Shown: positions 37,133 through 47,240, numbered from the stretch's first letter. The stretch is 64,000 nucleotides of DNA from Phocicoccus pinnipedialis (GCF_903994035.1 NZ_CAJEWB010000005.1:124001-188000); one strand, 5' to 3'. Numbers and translations: made by a program. Notes: generated from the letters alone by a model not told the origin.

Positions 37133-37168
37133 AATGTCTCCAGTTCATCCTGAGTTGGAGACATTTTT
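37133..37168 (+). terminator. Terminator after the permease pair
   Basis: AATGTCTCCA and TGGAGACATT pair across a 13-base loop, then TTT. Confidence 0.8.
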
Positions 37169-37308
37169 GTATCCACGCTCAGTTGCAAAGACGATGTTGA
37201 GGCTTCTACAATCATCAAAATGAGTATGTAACATGTTTGATAATACGATAGAAGAATATATGTGTAATGAATTATTATTGAGTAACATGAAATAATGGAG
37301 AGATAAAT

Positions 37309-38076
37309 ATGATTATTACTACTTCAGGTAGAAGTAATGTGAGCGTTATTCATGAAGCGAAGCGAATAGCAGAGCGTTACAACGCATCATACATCCATAG
37401 GAATAAAGAGAGTATCAAGAAACTTTTAGAAAAATATCAGACGAACATACTCATGGTTGGACGCGAGAAAATTGAGCTTCATACACACAGTGGAAAAGTT
37501 AAATACCATCCAAATTTTGCGCAGGTGAGAGCCAAACGTCTCTTAAAAGGACAGAGTGATGCATTTATTGAAGCTACAGAATTAAATAAGGGTAGCTCGA
37601 TTATAGATTGTACGATGGGGATGCTATCAGATAGCTTAATTGCAAGTTTTATAGTAGATGAAGCGGGTAGTGTTACATCACTAGAAGCTGTTCAAGATCT
37701 ATATATTACGATGGTTGAAGGTATGGATAGATATCGCTATGAAATCCAAGAGTTAAGTAAAGCGGCAAGCAGAATTAAAACATATAATATAAATGCAATT
37801 GACTATTTAAAAAGCCAAGAAGACTCATCTGTAGATGTCGTTTACTTTGATCCGATGTTTGAAGAAACAGTAGAAAGTTCAAGTGGGATTCAAAGCATAG
37901 AAAGTCTCGCGAATCATAATGGGCTTACAGAAGAGTTTATAAATGAGGCGAAGAGAGTGGCGAATAAGCGAGTCGTTTTAAAAGCGCACTTTAGAAGTTC
38001 AATGTTTGAAACGTTTGGATTTATGAGGTGCGTTCGTTCTTCAAGTGCGTCGCATTTTGGTGTAATTATTATATGA
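37309..38076 (+). CDS. RsmJ/YpiP-like SAM-dependent methyltransferase
   Basis: 255 residues. SAM motif I reads SSIIDCTMGMLSDSLIAS and the catalytic-type motif IV reads VVYFDPMFEE, which matches the DPMFP of 16S rRNA guanine-N2 methyltransferase RsmJ. The N-terminal ~80 residues form a separate domain. rRNA is the likely substrate, but only E. coli RsmJ has been well characterised. ATG follows GGAGAG. Standalone gene with a GC-rich hairpin at its end. Confidence 0.75.
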   Translation: MIITTSGRSNVSVIHEAKRIAERYNASYIHRNKESIKKLLEKYQTNILMVGREKIELHTHSGKVKYHPNFAQVRAKRLLKGQSDAFIEATELNKGSSIIDCTMGMLSDSLIASFIVDEAGSVTSLEAVQDLYITMVEGMDRYRYEIQELSKAASRIKTYNINAIDYLKSQEDSSVDVVYFDPMFEETVESSSGIQSIESLANHNGLTEEFINEAKRVANKRVVLKAHFRSSMFETFGFMRCVRSSSASHFGVIII

Positions 38077-38078
38077 AA

Positions 38079-38098
38079 AAACGGCCGAGCGGCCGTTT
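38079..38098 (+). terminator. GC-rich hairpin after the methyltransferase gene
   Basis: AAACGGCC-GAGC-GGCCGTTT, 8-bp stem three bases after the stop; weak T tail. Confidence 0.65.
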
Positions 38099-38283
38099 GA
38101 GCTTTACCTATTTTTTTACTTTCAAATGTATATAAGTCAATAAACGATGTGATAAAATCTTTCTTTTACGTCACATTGCAATATGAAATAAGCAAAAAGG
38201 TGTTCATATTGTTATATCATCCTTATTTATAGATAATGCTTTATGGAATGCATATAATCCATAAATATGTGGATGATTAGCTA

Positions 38284-38299
38284 TGTTTCACGTGAAACA
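38284..38299. other. parS chromosome-partitioning site
   Basis: TGTTTCACGTGAAACA is a perfect 16-bp palindrome identical to the bacterial parS consensus bound by ParB/Spo0J. It lies in a 300-base gene-free stretch (38101-38389) in which nothing else was recognised. Such sites cluster around oriC. Confidence 0.92.
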
Positions 38300-38389
38300 T
38301 ACCGCAATGAATTGTTACTGTACCAGTTGCAAATTCTCTAATGAATTCATGATTTGGTGCATTGTTTTAACTTTTAAAGTGATTAGTTA

Positions 38390-38917
38390 TTATTTAAGCT
38401 GCATTGTCGTAATACACGTTCTAGAGTCATCGTATGTCGACAATACCTCCATTGTTTCAAGAATCCCATCAGTTATAGTAACTTTAAACTCTTGATTTCT
38501 TGGTAACCATAAGTCAATGAAGCCATTCTTCATTGTTTCCATATCCTCATCAATAATCGTTTTTCCTTTACTATCTACCACTGTAACGTGAAGCGCTTCT
38601 TCGACGAGCTCGCCTTGGCAACCAGAAAGACTGTGTATGCTACACGGATGTGTATCTTTCTTGAATGGCGCAATCGATAGGAAGAACTCATCTTCTGGTA
38701 AATCCATAGACTCAATGACGTTTCCTTTCTTATCAGTAAGGGTCATTACTTTTGAATCAATGTTTGCATTAATTCCTTCCTCAACATCGGTAATACTATA
38801 GTAGTTTACAAGATCTTTCACTTCTTCTGCTGATGCAGAATGTTTTGATGATGAATTTCCACACGCACTTAATAGTATTAAAAAAGATACCATCATTAAT
38901 CCTACTAACTTTTTCAT
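38390..38917 (-). CDS. cueP: CueP-family copper-binding lipoprotein
   Basis: 175 residues. Lipobox LSAC at about residues 16-19 predicts a lipoprotein on the outer face of the membrane. The core shows FFLSIAPFKKDTHPCSIHSL, SGCQGEL, NGFIDLWLPRNQE and the end TCITTMQLK, which match CueP. The conserved cysteines (HPC, SGC, TCITT) are those that bind copper in the Salmonella protein. Here it probably protects the envelope from copper. 17 bases downstream of a UspA gene in the same direction. Confidence 0.88.
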   Translation of the reverse strand: MKKLVGLMMVSFLILLSACGNSSSKHSASAEEVKDLVNYYSITDVEEGINANIDSKVMTLTDKKGNVIESMDLPEDEFFLSIAPFKKDTHPCSIHSLSGCQGELVEEALHVTVVDSKGKTIIDEDMETMKNGFIDLWLPRNQEFKVTITDGILETMEVLSTYDDSRTCITTMQLK

Positions 38918-38934
38918 ATTCTCACCTATTTTAT

Positions 38935-39348
38935 TTAATTTACCACGAGTACAGGAATATTCGCAGCTTTAATCATTTTTTTGCTCACACTACCTATCAT
39001 TAAATCTTTTAAGATGCTTTTACCAGTCCGACCAATGATTGCAACGTCATAATTACCGTTATTCATTTTTTCGATTAACACCTCATGAACCTCTCCATGA
39101 AGAAGCTTGACTTCATATCGTATGTCGTTATCTTCAAGAAAATCTATTGACTCTTGTAACGCATTTAATACTTTTTCTTTGTGGCTAATTGATTCTTCAT
39201 CATGAAGAATAGAATCCCGAGTAGCACGCGCATCTTTAACATAAACTAACGTAACATGAATATCCGTACAATTTAAATGAATAACTTCTTTGACTGCGCG
39301 CAAAGCATTTTTGGAAGCATCCGTGGCAATAAATATTGATTTGTACAT
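38935..39348 (-). CDS. Universal stress protein (UspA family) 2
   Basis: 137 residues. The nucleotide-binding end reads GRTGKSILKDLMIGSVSKK, matching the G-x2-G-x9-G-S motif. It lies 12 bases after the SulP transporter gene and is surely cotranscribed; SulP-Usp pairs are common, which suggests a role in regulating anion transport. Confidence 0.9.
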   Translation of the reverse strand: MYKSIFIATDASKNALRAVKEVIHLNCTDIHVTLVYVKDARATRDSILHDEESISHKEKVLNALQESIDFLEDNDIRYEVKLLHGEVHEVLIEKMNNGNYDVAIIGRTGKSILKDLMIGSVSKKMIKAANIPVLVVN

Positions 39349-39360
39349 AAAATATCCTCC

Positions 39361-40803
39361 TTAATCAGTCGTTATTTTTGTCATACGATTTAATACATAC
39401 TTACTATCTGTATTTAAGTTAATCACAGAAGTTTCATACCCACGTTTTTCGAAGTTTAATATAGCAGTTTGTATCGCCTCAACAGCAGTGCTGTCCCATA
39501 ATGTTGCATGCTCAAAATCAATAATAATTTTAGTATTTTCTCCGTCATAATCAGTAAGCTGTTCAATAAATGATTCTACAGATGCGAAAAAAAGTTGACC
39601 TGTTACTTCAAAAATAACGGCATTATCCTTTTTATATTGATCAATATCAATTTCAGAGATTTTACGAGCGAACAGTAATGCGGCTAAAATAACACCGAGA
39701 ATTGTACCAACAGCAAGGTTATTTGTTGCAAGTACACCAGCCATAGTTACGAGCATAACGATAACATCTGTTTTAGGTGCGCGTCTTACATATTGGAAAC
39801 TGCGCCAATCGAAGGTGTTAATCGCAATGAACGTCATGATTCCTGCTAAGATCGGCATTGGAATACGAACAACGATATCTCCAAGTACAACAATTAAGAA
39901 CATTAAAAATGCGCCCGCTGTGAAAGTAGAAAGTCTCGTGCGTGCGCCAGAAGTAATATTGATGATTGTCTGACCTGCCATCGCACAACCTCCCATACCG
40001 CCAAAGAATCCTGCAAAGATATTCGCAATTCCTTGTCCTAAGCTCTCCCTGTTTTTGTTACTTGGCGTTTCTGTGTAGTTATCTACAATACGTGCGACAA
40101 TCAAACTTTCAATCAGTCCGACAAGCGCCATAGAAACAGAATAAGGCAATATAATTTTAAAAGTTTCAAATGTAAATGGAACGTCTGGAAGCATGATTTT
40201 TGGGAAACTCTTTTCGATGGAACCTAAATCACCAACAGTACGAACATCTCCACCGATAAATAAGTAGACGATGGTTAATCCAACAAGCACAATTAATGGC
40301 GCTGGTATCTTTGTGTAGAATCTAGGGATAATGAATACTAAAGCGAGCGTAATAAATGCATAAATATAAGTATGGATTGTTATCCCTAAGATATGCTGCA
40401 TTTGTGTTATAAATAACATGATCGCGAGCGAGTTGATGAACCCAATCATGACTGAGTTTGGGATGAAACGTAATAAGCGACCAACTTTAAAGATACCGAG
40501 GAGTACTTGAATGATTCCCATCAGTATTGTAGCGAGTAAGAGGTACTCGACACCGTGATCTTGAACAAGATTTACGACTACTAGAGCAACAGCAGCCGTA
40601 GCAGCTGATACCATTGCACTACGTCCACCTGTAATGGATATCGTTATCGCAATAATAACAGACGCATATAGACCGACCATAGGATCTACGCCTGCAATGA
40701 TTGAGAACGAAATTGCTTCAGGTATTAGAGCGAGTCCAACGAGGATCCCTGCAATAATATTAACAAAAGGGTTTTTTAACCACTCTTGCTTAAATTTTTC
40801 CAA
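39361..40803 (-). CDS. SulP-family anion transporter with STAS domain
   Basis: 480 residues: about ten to twelve helices followed by a C-terminal STAS domain (about 385-480; [19 protein letters not shown]). The motif [19 protein letters not shown] near residues 20-38 and [19 protein letters not shown] in the middle are typical. It carries bicarbonate or sulfate; which one cannot be read. First gene of a unit with the UspA 2 gene and perhaps cueP. Confidence 0.9.
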   Translation of the reverse strand: MEKFKQEWLKNPFVNIIAGILVGLALIPEAISFSIIAGVDPMVGLYASVIIAITISITGGRSAMVSAATAAVALVVVNLVQDHGVEYLLLATILMGIIQVLLGIFKVGRLLRFIPNSVMIGFINSLAIMLFITQMQHILGITIHTYIYAFITLALVFIIPRFYTKIPAPLIVLVGLTIVYLFIGGDVRTVGDLGSIEKSFPKIMLPDVPFTFETFKIILPYSVSMALVGLIESLIVARIVDNYTETPSNKNRESLGQGIANIFAGFFGGMGGCAMAGQTIINITSGARTRLSTFTAGAFLMFLIVVLGDIVVRIPMPILAGIMTFIAINTFDWRSFQYVRRAPKTDVIVMLVTMAGVLATNNLAVGTILGVILAALLFARKISEIDIDQYKKDNAVIFEVTGQLFFASVESFIEQLTDYDGENTKIIIDFEHATLWDSTAVEAIQTAILNFEKRGYETSVINLNTDSKYVLNRMTKITTD

Positions 40804-41015
40804 AAGATCTCCTCCAAATTTTTATTTATACTATTATATCATATTTTTGCAGCTATAAAATCGTTAAAAGCCTTTAAAACAATCATTTAAACGCATGTTT
40901 CTTTAGAATCTATAGCATTCATACAAGTTAATAAAAATGCATTTAAATTTTAATAATATAAATATATATGCAACTATGTTATAATATTATCATTATTGTA
41001 TGGAGGAATTGGAAA

Positions 41016-41363
41016 ATGAGTACATTACTACCAGCATGTCCTGAGTGTGGACAAGAATACACTTATGAAGATGGACAATCATACGTATGTCCTATGTGTG
41101 GCCATGAATGGACGAAAGAGTCGCAACAAGAAAAGGAAGAAGCAATGCTCGTTAAAGATGCGCATGGCACAATTTTAAATGATGGAGATTCCATTACTGT
41201 AATAAAAGATTTAAAAGTTAAAGGTTCATCATCTTCAATCAAACAAGGTACTAACATTAAAAACATAAAGTTAGTTGAACCAGTGGATGGTCATGATATT
41301 GACTGTAAGATTCCAGGGTTCGGGCAAATGAAGCTCAAATCTGAATTTGTTAAAAAAATATAA
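41016..41363 (+). CDS. yjdM: YjdM (PhnA) family zinc-ribbon protein
   Basis: 115 residues. N-terminal zinc ribbon CPECGQEY...CPMCGHEW, then the compact PhnA beta domain ([35 protein letters not shown]). The name alkylphosphonate utilisation protein is historical; function is unknown. ATG at 41016 follows GGAGG by about 9 bases; an upstream extension of the frame has no site. Monocistronic with strong terminator. Confidence 0.93.
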   Translation: MSTLLPACPECGQEYTYEDGQSYVCPMCGHEWTKESQQEKEEAMLVKDAHGTILNDGDSITVIKDLKVKGSSSSIKQGTNIKNIKLVEPVDGHDIDCKIPGFGQMKLKSEFVKKI

Positions 41364-41390
41364 GAGAAGCGTTTCTCGCTTCTCTTATAT
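41359..41390 (+). terminator. Terminator of yjdM
   Basis: TATAAGAGAAGCG and CGCTTCTCTTATA pair across TTTCT, followed by TTTC. Confidence 0.85.
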
Positions 41391-41462
41391 TTCATTTAAT
41401 AGTGTTTTATCTTTTAATTCCATTTCTTCGAATCAACCTTCTCTTAGTCTAAATATAAACAG

Positions 41463-41666
41463 TCATATAACACATATTTCAAAATCAGAATCGATGGTGG
41501 TATTTGTTTTTCTGTGACTCTCATCAGGCGAAATCTTCACTTTTCTAATATCCTAAGTAAAAGCGATCAGTTTAGCTTGCTCTAACTGATGACCAACCTT
41601 AATTTCTTCAAGTACTAAATGTATGCATCGTGGATATTCTTCAAATATATTTTCAAGATTTATACT
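41463..41666 (-). pseudogene. Possible relic of an unrecognised gene
   Basis: In the 380-base gap before the DUF1801 gene, the minus strand holds a 67-codon frame with a single TAG: SINLENIFEEYPRCIHLVL..., then after the stop DIRKVKISPDESHRKTNTTI and IDSDFEICVI. Composition looks like true protein. No start or ribosome site was found and I do not recognise the family. Chance cannot be excluded. Confidence 0.35.
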
Positions 41667-41773
41667 CTTAAAAAAACCGTTTCGCTATTAAAATAGTATG
41701 AAAATCTCTATAATTAATGTTAAGAATAGTCACTCAATAAGGGTGAATTATTAAGGTATAGTAAGGTGGAATG

Positions 41774-42121
41774 ATGACTTTAGAAGAAAAGTTAAACACA
41801 TTTTACAATAAGATTACATATGAAGAAGATAAACAAACATTTAAGCACGTAGTTAATTGGATAAAAGAAGAGTATCCTGAACTTGAGCTTGTTTACAAGT
41901 GGAATCAACCGATGTTTTTAGAAGACGGTAAGTTTATCATCGGTTTAAATATTGCTAAACCACACTTTTCTGTAGCGTCGGAATATACTCCGATGCGTAA
42001 GTTTGAAAATAAGGCACATGAACTCGGGTTCAAGACGACTATGATGTTTGTTAAAATTCTATGGACAGATGTAATCCCGTATGATTTTTTAAAAAAATCA
42101 TTGATTATAAGAGAGAAATAA
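41774..42121 (+). CDS. DUF1801 (YdhG-like) protein
   Basis: 115 residues with the frataxin-like DUF1801 fold; conserved parts are YKWNQPMFLEDGKFIIGLNI and KPHFSVASE. The Bacillus relative YdhG has been described as an iron chaperone-like protein, but role here is unproven. AAGGTGG precedes two adjacent ATG codons; the second (41774) has the better spacing. Monocistronic. Confidence 0.82.
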   Translation: MTLEEKLNTFYNKITYEEDKQTFKHVVNWIKEEYPELELVYKWNQPMFLEDGKFIIGLNIAKPHFSVASEYTPMRKFENKAHELGFKTTMMFVKILWTDVIPYDFLKKSLIIREK

Positions 42122-42239
42122 GAAAAGATGACACATCGTTTTGGATGCCTAAAGAAAATGAGTAACGTTTATACTATACAGACATGTGCTTTTGTATTAT
42201 AATCACAAGTGGTCTGACCATTAACATTGGAGGAGAATT

Positions 42240-43109
42240 ATGAAGACAGCATATATTATAGACAGCACTGCTGACTTAAAAGAAGAATACAGAGATCATC
42301 CCGATATTTTTTTAGTGAATCTGAGCGTGATATTTGAAAATGGTGATGTGTTCGAAGATACAAAAGACGAGAATAAAGTAAAACAGTACTACGCTCGTTT
42401 GAAGGAAGAAAAAGTACCTCCATCATCGTCACAACCGACACCCAATCAATTTTATGAAGTTTTTGAGGAAATCATTGAAAAAGGGTATACAGATGTTATA
42501 GGTATACTACTTAGTAAAAAACTTAGTGGTACTTTTCAAACATGTCGCATGATCATGGATGAATTCGAAGATAAGATTAATACGTATCTCGTAAATTCAT
42601 CAAGTACATCTTATGTAATAGGAAGCATGGTTGAACAATCAATGAACATGCTTGAAGCGGGCTTGTCACATAAAGAAGTTGTAGAAAACTTAGAATGGGT
42701 TGCTAAAAACCAAGATACTTATTTGACAGTGAAGGATCTAAAAAACCTAGTTAAAGGCGGACGACTTAGTGCTACATCTGCAGCGATTGGGACTTTATTA
42801 CGTATTCGACCAATCATGATGTTTGATGATGAACTCGGCGTTAAATTGTTCGACAAAGTGCGTACAGACAAACGTGTTGTGCAAAAGTTACAAGATGTAC
42901 TAGTAGAAATGGCTACGAAATTTAAAGAGAAGCTTGATGTTGTTGTAATTCACGGTGATAATGAAGCTTTAGCAACAAACATAATAGAAAAATTTAAAGA
43001 AAAATATCCGAGTTTAAACTATCAAACGTTCTACCTAGGACCAGTTCTAGGAGTTCATGGTGGTTATGGATGTATTGGACTTGCATTTATACCAAGAAAA
43101 GACAGCTGA
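42240..43109 (+). CDS. DegV/FakB-family fatty-acid-binding protein
   Basis: 289 residues. DSTADL at the start, SSSQPTPNQF (about 61-70) and KGGRLSATSA (about 167-176) are the DegV signature; RIRPIM and HGGYGCIGLAF complete the fold. FakB proteins hold a fatty acid for phosphorylation by FakA, feeding exogenous fatty acids into lipids. The chain preference is unknown. GGAGGAG precedes the ATG. Its stop abuts the stop of the opposite gene. Confidence 0.9.
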   Translation: MKTAYIIDSTADLKEEYRDHPDIFLVNLSVIFENGDVFEDTKDENKVKQYYARLKEEKVPPSSSQPTPNQFYEVFEEIIEKGYTDVIGILLSKKLSGTFQTCRMIMDEFEDKINTYLVNSSSTSYVIGSMVEQSMNMLEAGLSHKEVVENLEWVAKNQDTYLTVKDLKNLVKGGRLSATSAAIGTLLRIRPIMMFDDELGVKLFDKVRTDKRVVQKLQDVLVEMATKFKEKLDVVVIHGDNEALATNIIEKFKEKYPSLNYQTFYLGPVLGVHGGYGCIGLAFIPRKDS

Positions 43110-43126
43110 TCAATCAGCTGTCTTTT
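43097..43126. terminator. Shared terminator formed by two gene ends
   Basis: AAAAGACAGCTGAT-CA-ATCAGCTGTCTTTT. The degV stop is at 43107-43109 and the nhaC stop begins at 43110, so the final codons of both genes encode the stem. Confidence 0.85.
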
Positions 43127-44516
43127 CGTCTTCATAAGCAATACCTATGCCAGTATAGCCATATATGATTGCAAAGATAAACCCAGAGTAACAAACTATA
43201 GCCCATGGGAGATATTCAATTGTGGAGACGCCAAGTGTTGTAGCCATAAACACTCCAGCACTTGACCATGGAATGATTGGAACAACTACTGTTCCAGCGT
43301 CTTCTGTAGTTCTAGACAGGTTTTTCATTTTTAAGTTAAATTTTTGGTATGACTTACGATACATTTCTGCTGGAATGATTATCGATAGATATGAACTTCC
43401 TGTAACGATAGCCATTATAATTCCAGATAATACTGTCGCAAGAATCAAATCTCCAACCCTTTTTACGATGAGAAGGAGTGTTTCAATAATAACGTCTAAC
43501 GCTCCTATCGCAGTCATTATGCCAGCGAATGAGAACGCACAGAATGCAATGAGTAATACACCAGTCATCGAAGCAAGACCACCTTGAGTAAGTAATCTAA
43601 CAATATCTGCAGGTGCTGTATCGACATTATCGATATAGCTGATCTCAAATCCAGACACAGCAATGGTGAATAGATCTTGTACGGCTGCACCTTGGAAAAT
43701 AATTGCGAGAATTGCTGCAGTTATTGAACTCATTATGATTATTGGTAGCGTTGGTAATTTTTTCAACGCTCCAAATAAGATAAGTAACGGTGGAATAAGG
43801 AGTAATATATTGAATGAAAAATGTTCACTCAAATATGTAAGCATAACATCAATTTTTTCATTCGATACGTAAACGTTACTTTTTGCATTCATTCCAACAA
43901 TTAAATAAACGATTAGCGACAGAATTGCCGCTGGGATGGTCGTCCAAAACATGTGCTTAATATGCTCATAAAGATTTGAACCTGCAGCAATTGGTGCTAA
44001 GTTCGTTGTATCTGAAAGTGGAGAAAGTTTATCACCGAAATATGCACCTGCGATAATCGAACCCGCCGTTGCTGCAAGGTTAGCATCAAGTGTGCTTGCA
44101 ATCGCCATAAGCGCAACTCCAACGGTTCCAACCGATCCCCAGGACGTACCAGTAACAGTGGAAATTAAAGCGGCAATAATAAATGAGATTGCGATAATAA
44201 ATTTAGGGCTAATCAACTGAATCCCATAATAGATAAACATTGGAATGATACCAGCTGCCATCCAAAGTGCAATTAGTAATCCGATAGATACAAGAATGAG
44301 AATAGCGGGTAGCGCCATTCTGAACTTATCTTGTATAGCAGATTCCATATCGCTCCATGTATATCCATTCTTAATTCCAATTAATCCAGTAAAAAGTGCC
44401 GCTAAAATAAGTAATGGTTCGGGGTTTAGAGAAAAAATGCCATAACCGATACCAAGTAATAACATCATAAATATAATTGGGAGAAATGCTTCAAAACGGC
44501 TTAATTCTTTGTTCAT
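43110..44516 (-). CDS. nhaC: NhaC-type Na+/H+ antiporter
   Basis: 468-residue protein with about twelve helices. The family motifs TGTSWGSVGTVGVALMAIA and GAYFGDKLSPLSDTTNLAP are intact. It exchanges sodium for protons, or amino-acid-like solutes in some relatives (malate/lactate exchangers are also NhaC type). It is downstream of iadA by 23 bases, so an organic substrate such as aspartate-related compounds deserves thought. Confidence 0.88.
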   Translation of the reverse strand: MNKELSRFEAFLPIIFMMLLLGIGYGIFSLNPEPLLILAALFTGLIGIKNGYTWSDMESAIQDKFRMALPAILILVSIGLLIALWMAAGIIPMFIYYGIQLISPKFIIAISFIIAALISTVTGTSWGSVGTVGVALMAIASTLDANLAATAGSIIAGAYFGDKLSPLSDTTNLAPIAAGSNLYEHIKHMFWTTIPAAILSLIVYLIVGMNAKSNVYVSNEKIDVMLTYLSEHFSFNILLLIPPLLILFGALKKLPTLPIIIMSSITAAILAIIFQGAAVQDLFTIAVSGFEISYIDNVDTAPADIVRLLTQGGLASMTGVLLIAFCAFSFAGIMTAIGALDVIIETLLLIVKRVGDLILATVLSGIIMAIVTGSSYLSIIIPAEMYRKSYQKFNLKMKNLSRTTEDAGTVVVPIIPWSSAGVFMATTLGVSTIEYLPWAIVCYSGFIFAIIYGYTGIGIAYEDEKTAD

Positions 44517-44539
44517 ATAACTACCTCAGATTCTGTATT

Positions 44540-45682
44540 TTAAAATGTATCTTTAACAATTATTTTCTTGTCTTTAATCATCCAATTTCCACGTGCTAGA
44601 AGACCTTCGAGTTCAAAGGTATCTCTATTTAAAATCATGATGTCTGCATCACGATTCTCTTCTAGACGGCCTTTTTGGTTCAATTTAAGTACGCGTGCAA
44701 CGTTACTTGTCACGAGAGAGATGATTTCCTGGATATCGCCACCATCACGTAGTAATTTTTGAATTTGTTCAAGAGTTGTCGTTGGTTTCGCAACGCCATA
44801 TCCAATAAGATTTCCGTTACTATCAAACTCGGGAAGGCTACCATAACCATCAGTTGAAATGGTTAGACGCGACATATCTCCTCCCATTGCCTTATATAAA
44901 TTAACGCTATCCTTTGTCGTATCGCTTGCCGTTATATCGATGTAAGCACCAGTCTTTGCCAGCTCCATCGCATCTTCAAGTAAAGTCGTTGTACGATCAA
45001 TATGAGTAACATATATATCTTGTGGTTTAACATCATATTTTTCAATAACGTCATGCAGTATTTTCAGACCATGCTTACCACCGCCGACATGAAAGTGTGT
45101 CACACCTGCTTTTTGTGCGAGCATACCAGCTACTGTAGTATCCGCAATAATTCTAGCGAGTTCTTCTTCAGTAGGAATTGACGATCTGAAATCATTGATT
45201 GCAATTTCAGCAGTACCGATGATTTTATCTATAAAAGTTATATCCTCTTTGATAGATCCAGTAAGTGTCGCAACTGGAAGATGATAGTTACCTGTATACA
45301 TATATGCAGTGATTCCTTCAGTTTCAAGTGCGCGTGTTTTCGCAAGTAACGCGGATAACGGACGTGTAATACCATCAGTACCAATCAGGCCCACAACTGT
45401 TGTAATTCCACCAGACACAATTTCTGTAATTTTGGACTCAGGAGTCCGTGTGTGAAAGCCACTTTCGCCACCGCCACCTAGAAGATGAATGTGTGGCTCA
45501 ACAATTCCAGGTGTAACGATATTTTGTTTAGCGTCATATATTTCAATAGGAAGGTCTATAGATCTCAATTTTTCAATATCAATTTCACCTATTTTAATGA
45601 TTTTATCATTGAGTAAAAGTACGGAATGTCTTCCCTTGTACGATGGAGAGAATACTTCTGCATTTTCTAAAACTTTAAACAT
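44540..45682 (-). CDS. iadA: Isoaspartyl dipeptidase IadA
   Basis: 380-residue amidohydrolase. First metal motif HIHLLGGGGESGF (PHIH near residue 64), TRTPE substrate-binding segment, THFHVGGG, THIDR and the catalytic aspartate in STDGYGS are all visible. It splits beta-aspartyl dipeptides left from damaged proteins. First gene of an operon with nhaC. Confidence 0.93.
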   Translation of the reverse strand: MFKVLENAEVFSPSYKGRHSVLLLNDKIIKIGEIDIEKLRSIDLPIEIYDAKQNIVTPGIVEPHIHLLGGGGESGFHTRTPESKITEIVSGGITTVVGLIGTDGITRPLSALLAKTRALETEGITAYMYTGNYHLPVATLTGSIKEDITFIDKIIGTAEIAINDFRSSIPTEEELARIIADTTVAGMLAQKAGVTHFHVGGGKHGLKILHDVIEKYDVKPQDIYVTHIDRTTTLLEDAMELAKTGAYIDITASDTTKDSVNLYKAMGGDMSRLTISTDGYGSLPEFDSNGNLIGYGVAKPTTTLEQIQKLLRDGGDIQEIISLVTSNVARVLKLNQKGRLEENRDADIMILNRDTFELEGLLARGNWMIKDKKIIVKDTF

Positions 45683-45752
45683 GTTATCATCCTTTATAAA
45701 TTTTAGTTATGTTAATGATAAACGAAATTTCGTGAATTATCTATAAAAAATA

Positions 45753-45778
45753 AAAAAACACGCATATTATGCGTGTAT
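45753..45778 (-). terminator. Terminator of the DoxX-like gene
   Basis: ACACGCATA-TT-TATGCGTGT; on the minus strand it is followed by a T run (A run at 45753-45759). Confidence 0.75.
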
Positions 45779-45787
45779 ACGTATTAA

Positions 45788-46138
45788 TTAATTCTTACGA
45801 AATGTACTTAAAAAGCTCGCAATGGAAAGAGCTGCAAGTGTCATTGCGGCTTTTGCCCCTTTATATCCGTCACCTGCTAAAAAGTGTTTCAGTGTCGCAA
45901 CACTAGTTACTGAACCGACCATGAATGAACCAAGACGTCCGAACGTTTTACTTAAGAAAGATAGACCAAGTAGAACAGAACCAATCGCTTCAAAATATCC
46001 TGCAACTTTCATTTGGTTGGCATTAACATTAAAATGTTTTTCGAAATCTTCTCCCATTTCACCATTAGCTTCTACTTTACTCATCCCATTTTCGAAGACG
46101 TTTTTTGCAACATATAGATTTGTTAAATATCGAAACAT
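45788..46138 (-). CDS. DoxX-like small membrane protein
   Basis: 116 residues with a polar start and three hydrophobic segments (about 46-64, 70-88, 93-111). The arrangement YFEAIGSVLLGLSFL followed by two helices resembles DoxX-like proteins in staphylococci. No enzymatic motif. Monocistronic; GGGAGA precedes the ATG. Function unknown. Confidence 0.65.
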   Translation of the reverse strand: MFRYLTNLYVAKNVFENGMSKVEANGEMGEDFEKHFNVNANQMKVAGYFEAIGSVLLGLSFLSKTFGRLGSFMVGSVTSVATLKHFLAGDGYKGAKAAMTLAALSIASFLSTFRKN

Positions 46139-46223
46139 AATATCTCCCTTTCGAAATAAAGTTATGACTCATTATATAACAATTATCTTTTTTATTAAAA
46201 GGTAAACGCTCATAGTAAGATGA

Positions 46224-47219
46224 TTAGTATATAACAATTGTTACTAATAGTGTTATAACAGAAATTAGTAACGACGTTACAAACACTGCAATCATTGGTT
46301 TAGTTGCTTTAGACAACAATGCTTGTAACGATACATTTAAACCAAGTCCAACCATTGCCATGATCATTAAGAAACGTGCGATCTGGTCGATATAAATAAG
46401 AATATTATCGGGTATTGTAATAAATGTATTGAAAATCGCAAGTAATAAAAATCCAAATAAGAAATATGGAATATCTACGTTTGTTTTGCTAGAAGATGTC
46501 TTAGAATTTTTTTGAACAAAGTAGTAAATGATAAACGATACTGGGATGAGTAAGAACACACGTCCAAGTTTAGCTAGAAGTGCGAACGCCATCGCATTAT
46601 CACCACCAGTACCTGCTGCAAGAACCACTTGTGCAATTTCATGAATACTGATTCCAGCCCAAATGCCGAAAACGGTATTACTGACTTTCAATGTAGGGTA
46701 AAGAAATGAATAAGTGAGTGCAAATGCTGTGCCAATAAGTGCAATAATTCCGACACTGATGGCTGTATCTTCTTCATCTGAATCGAGTATTGAGCTAACT
46801 GCTGCAATTGCTGAAGCGCCACAAATACCAGTTCCCACACCAAGTAGAAAAGCGATGCTCTTGTTGCCTTTTAAGTATTTGTTTAGAAGCATCATCAGAC
46901 CAATGCTGAACATTATTACGAATACGCCAAAGATAAGTAGAGTCAGACCCTCATTAAAAATGATATATAGGTTAAGTTTTAACCCATAGAGAATAATTGC
47001 AGCACGCAGTAATTTTTTTGCTGAGAATTGAATACCACTTTGAAGTAGTATTGGATAACCGATCGTGTTTCTATAGATGATAGAAATAATGATCGCAACT
47101 GCCAGAGCGCCAACGCTACTAATTACTGGAAGCGATGCTAATAGATAGCTGACCAATGCAATAACAAATGTAAATAAAACACCTAGGAAAAATCTTGTGT
47201 TGACACTTTTTTCTGCCAT
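46224..47219 (-). CDS. YeiH-family putative sulfate exporter
   Basis: 331 residues, nine to ten helices. Signature segments are GIQFSAKKLLRAAIILYGLKL and GTGICGASAIAAVSSIL and AGISIHEIAQVVLAAG (PF03601). The family is annotated as putative sulfate exporters without firm proof. GGAGG precedes the ATG. Monocistronic. Confidence 0.88.
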   Translation of the reverse strand: MAEKSVNTRFFLGVLFTFVIALVSYLLASLPVISSVGALAVAIIISIIYRNTIGYPILLQSGIQFSAKKLLRAAIILYGLKLNLYIIFNEGLTLLIFGVFVIMFSIGLMMLLNKYLKGNKSIAFLLGVGTGICGASAIAAVSSILDSDEEDTAISVGIIALIGTAFALTYSFLYPTLKVSNTVFGIWAGISIHEIAQVVLAAGTGGDNAMAFALLAKLGRVFLLIPVSFIIYYFVQKNSKTSSSKTNVDIPYFLFGFLLLAIFNTFITIPDNILIYIDQIARFLMIMAMVGLGLNVSLQALLSKATKPMIAVFVTSLLISVITLLVTIVIY

Positions 47220-47240
47220 CAGAAATGCACCTCCATTAAT

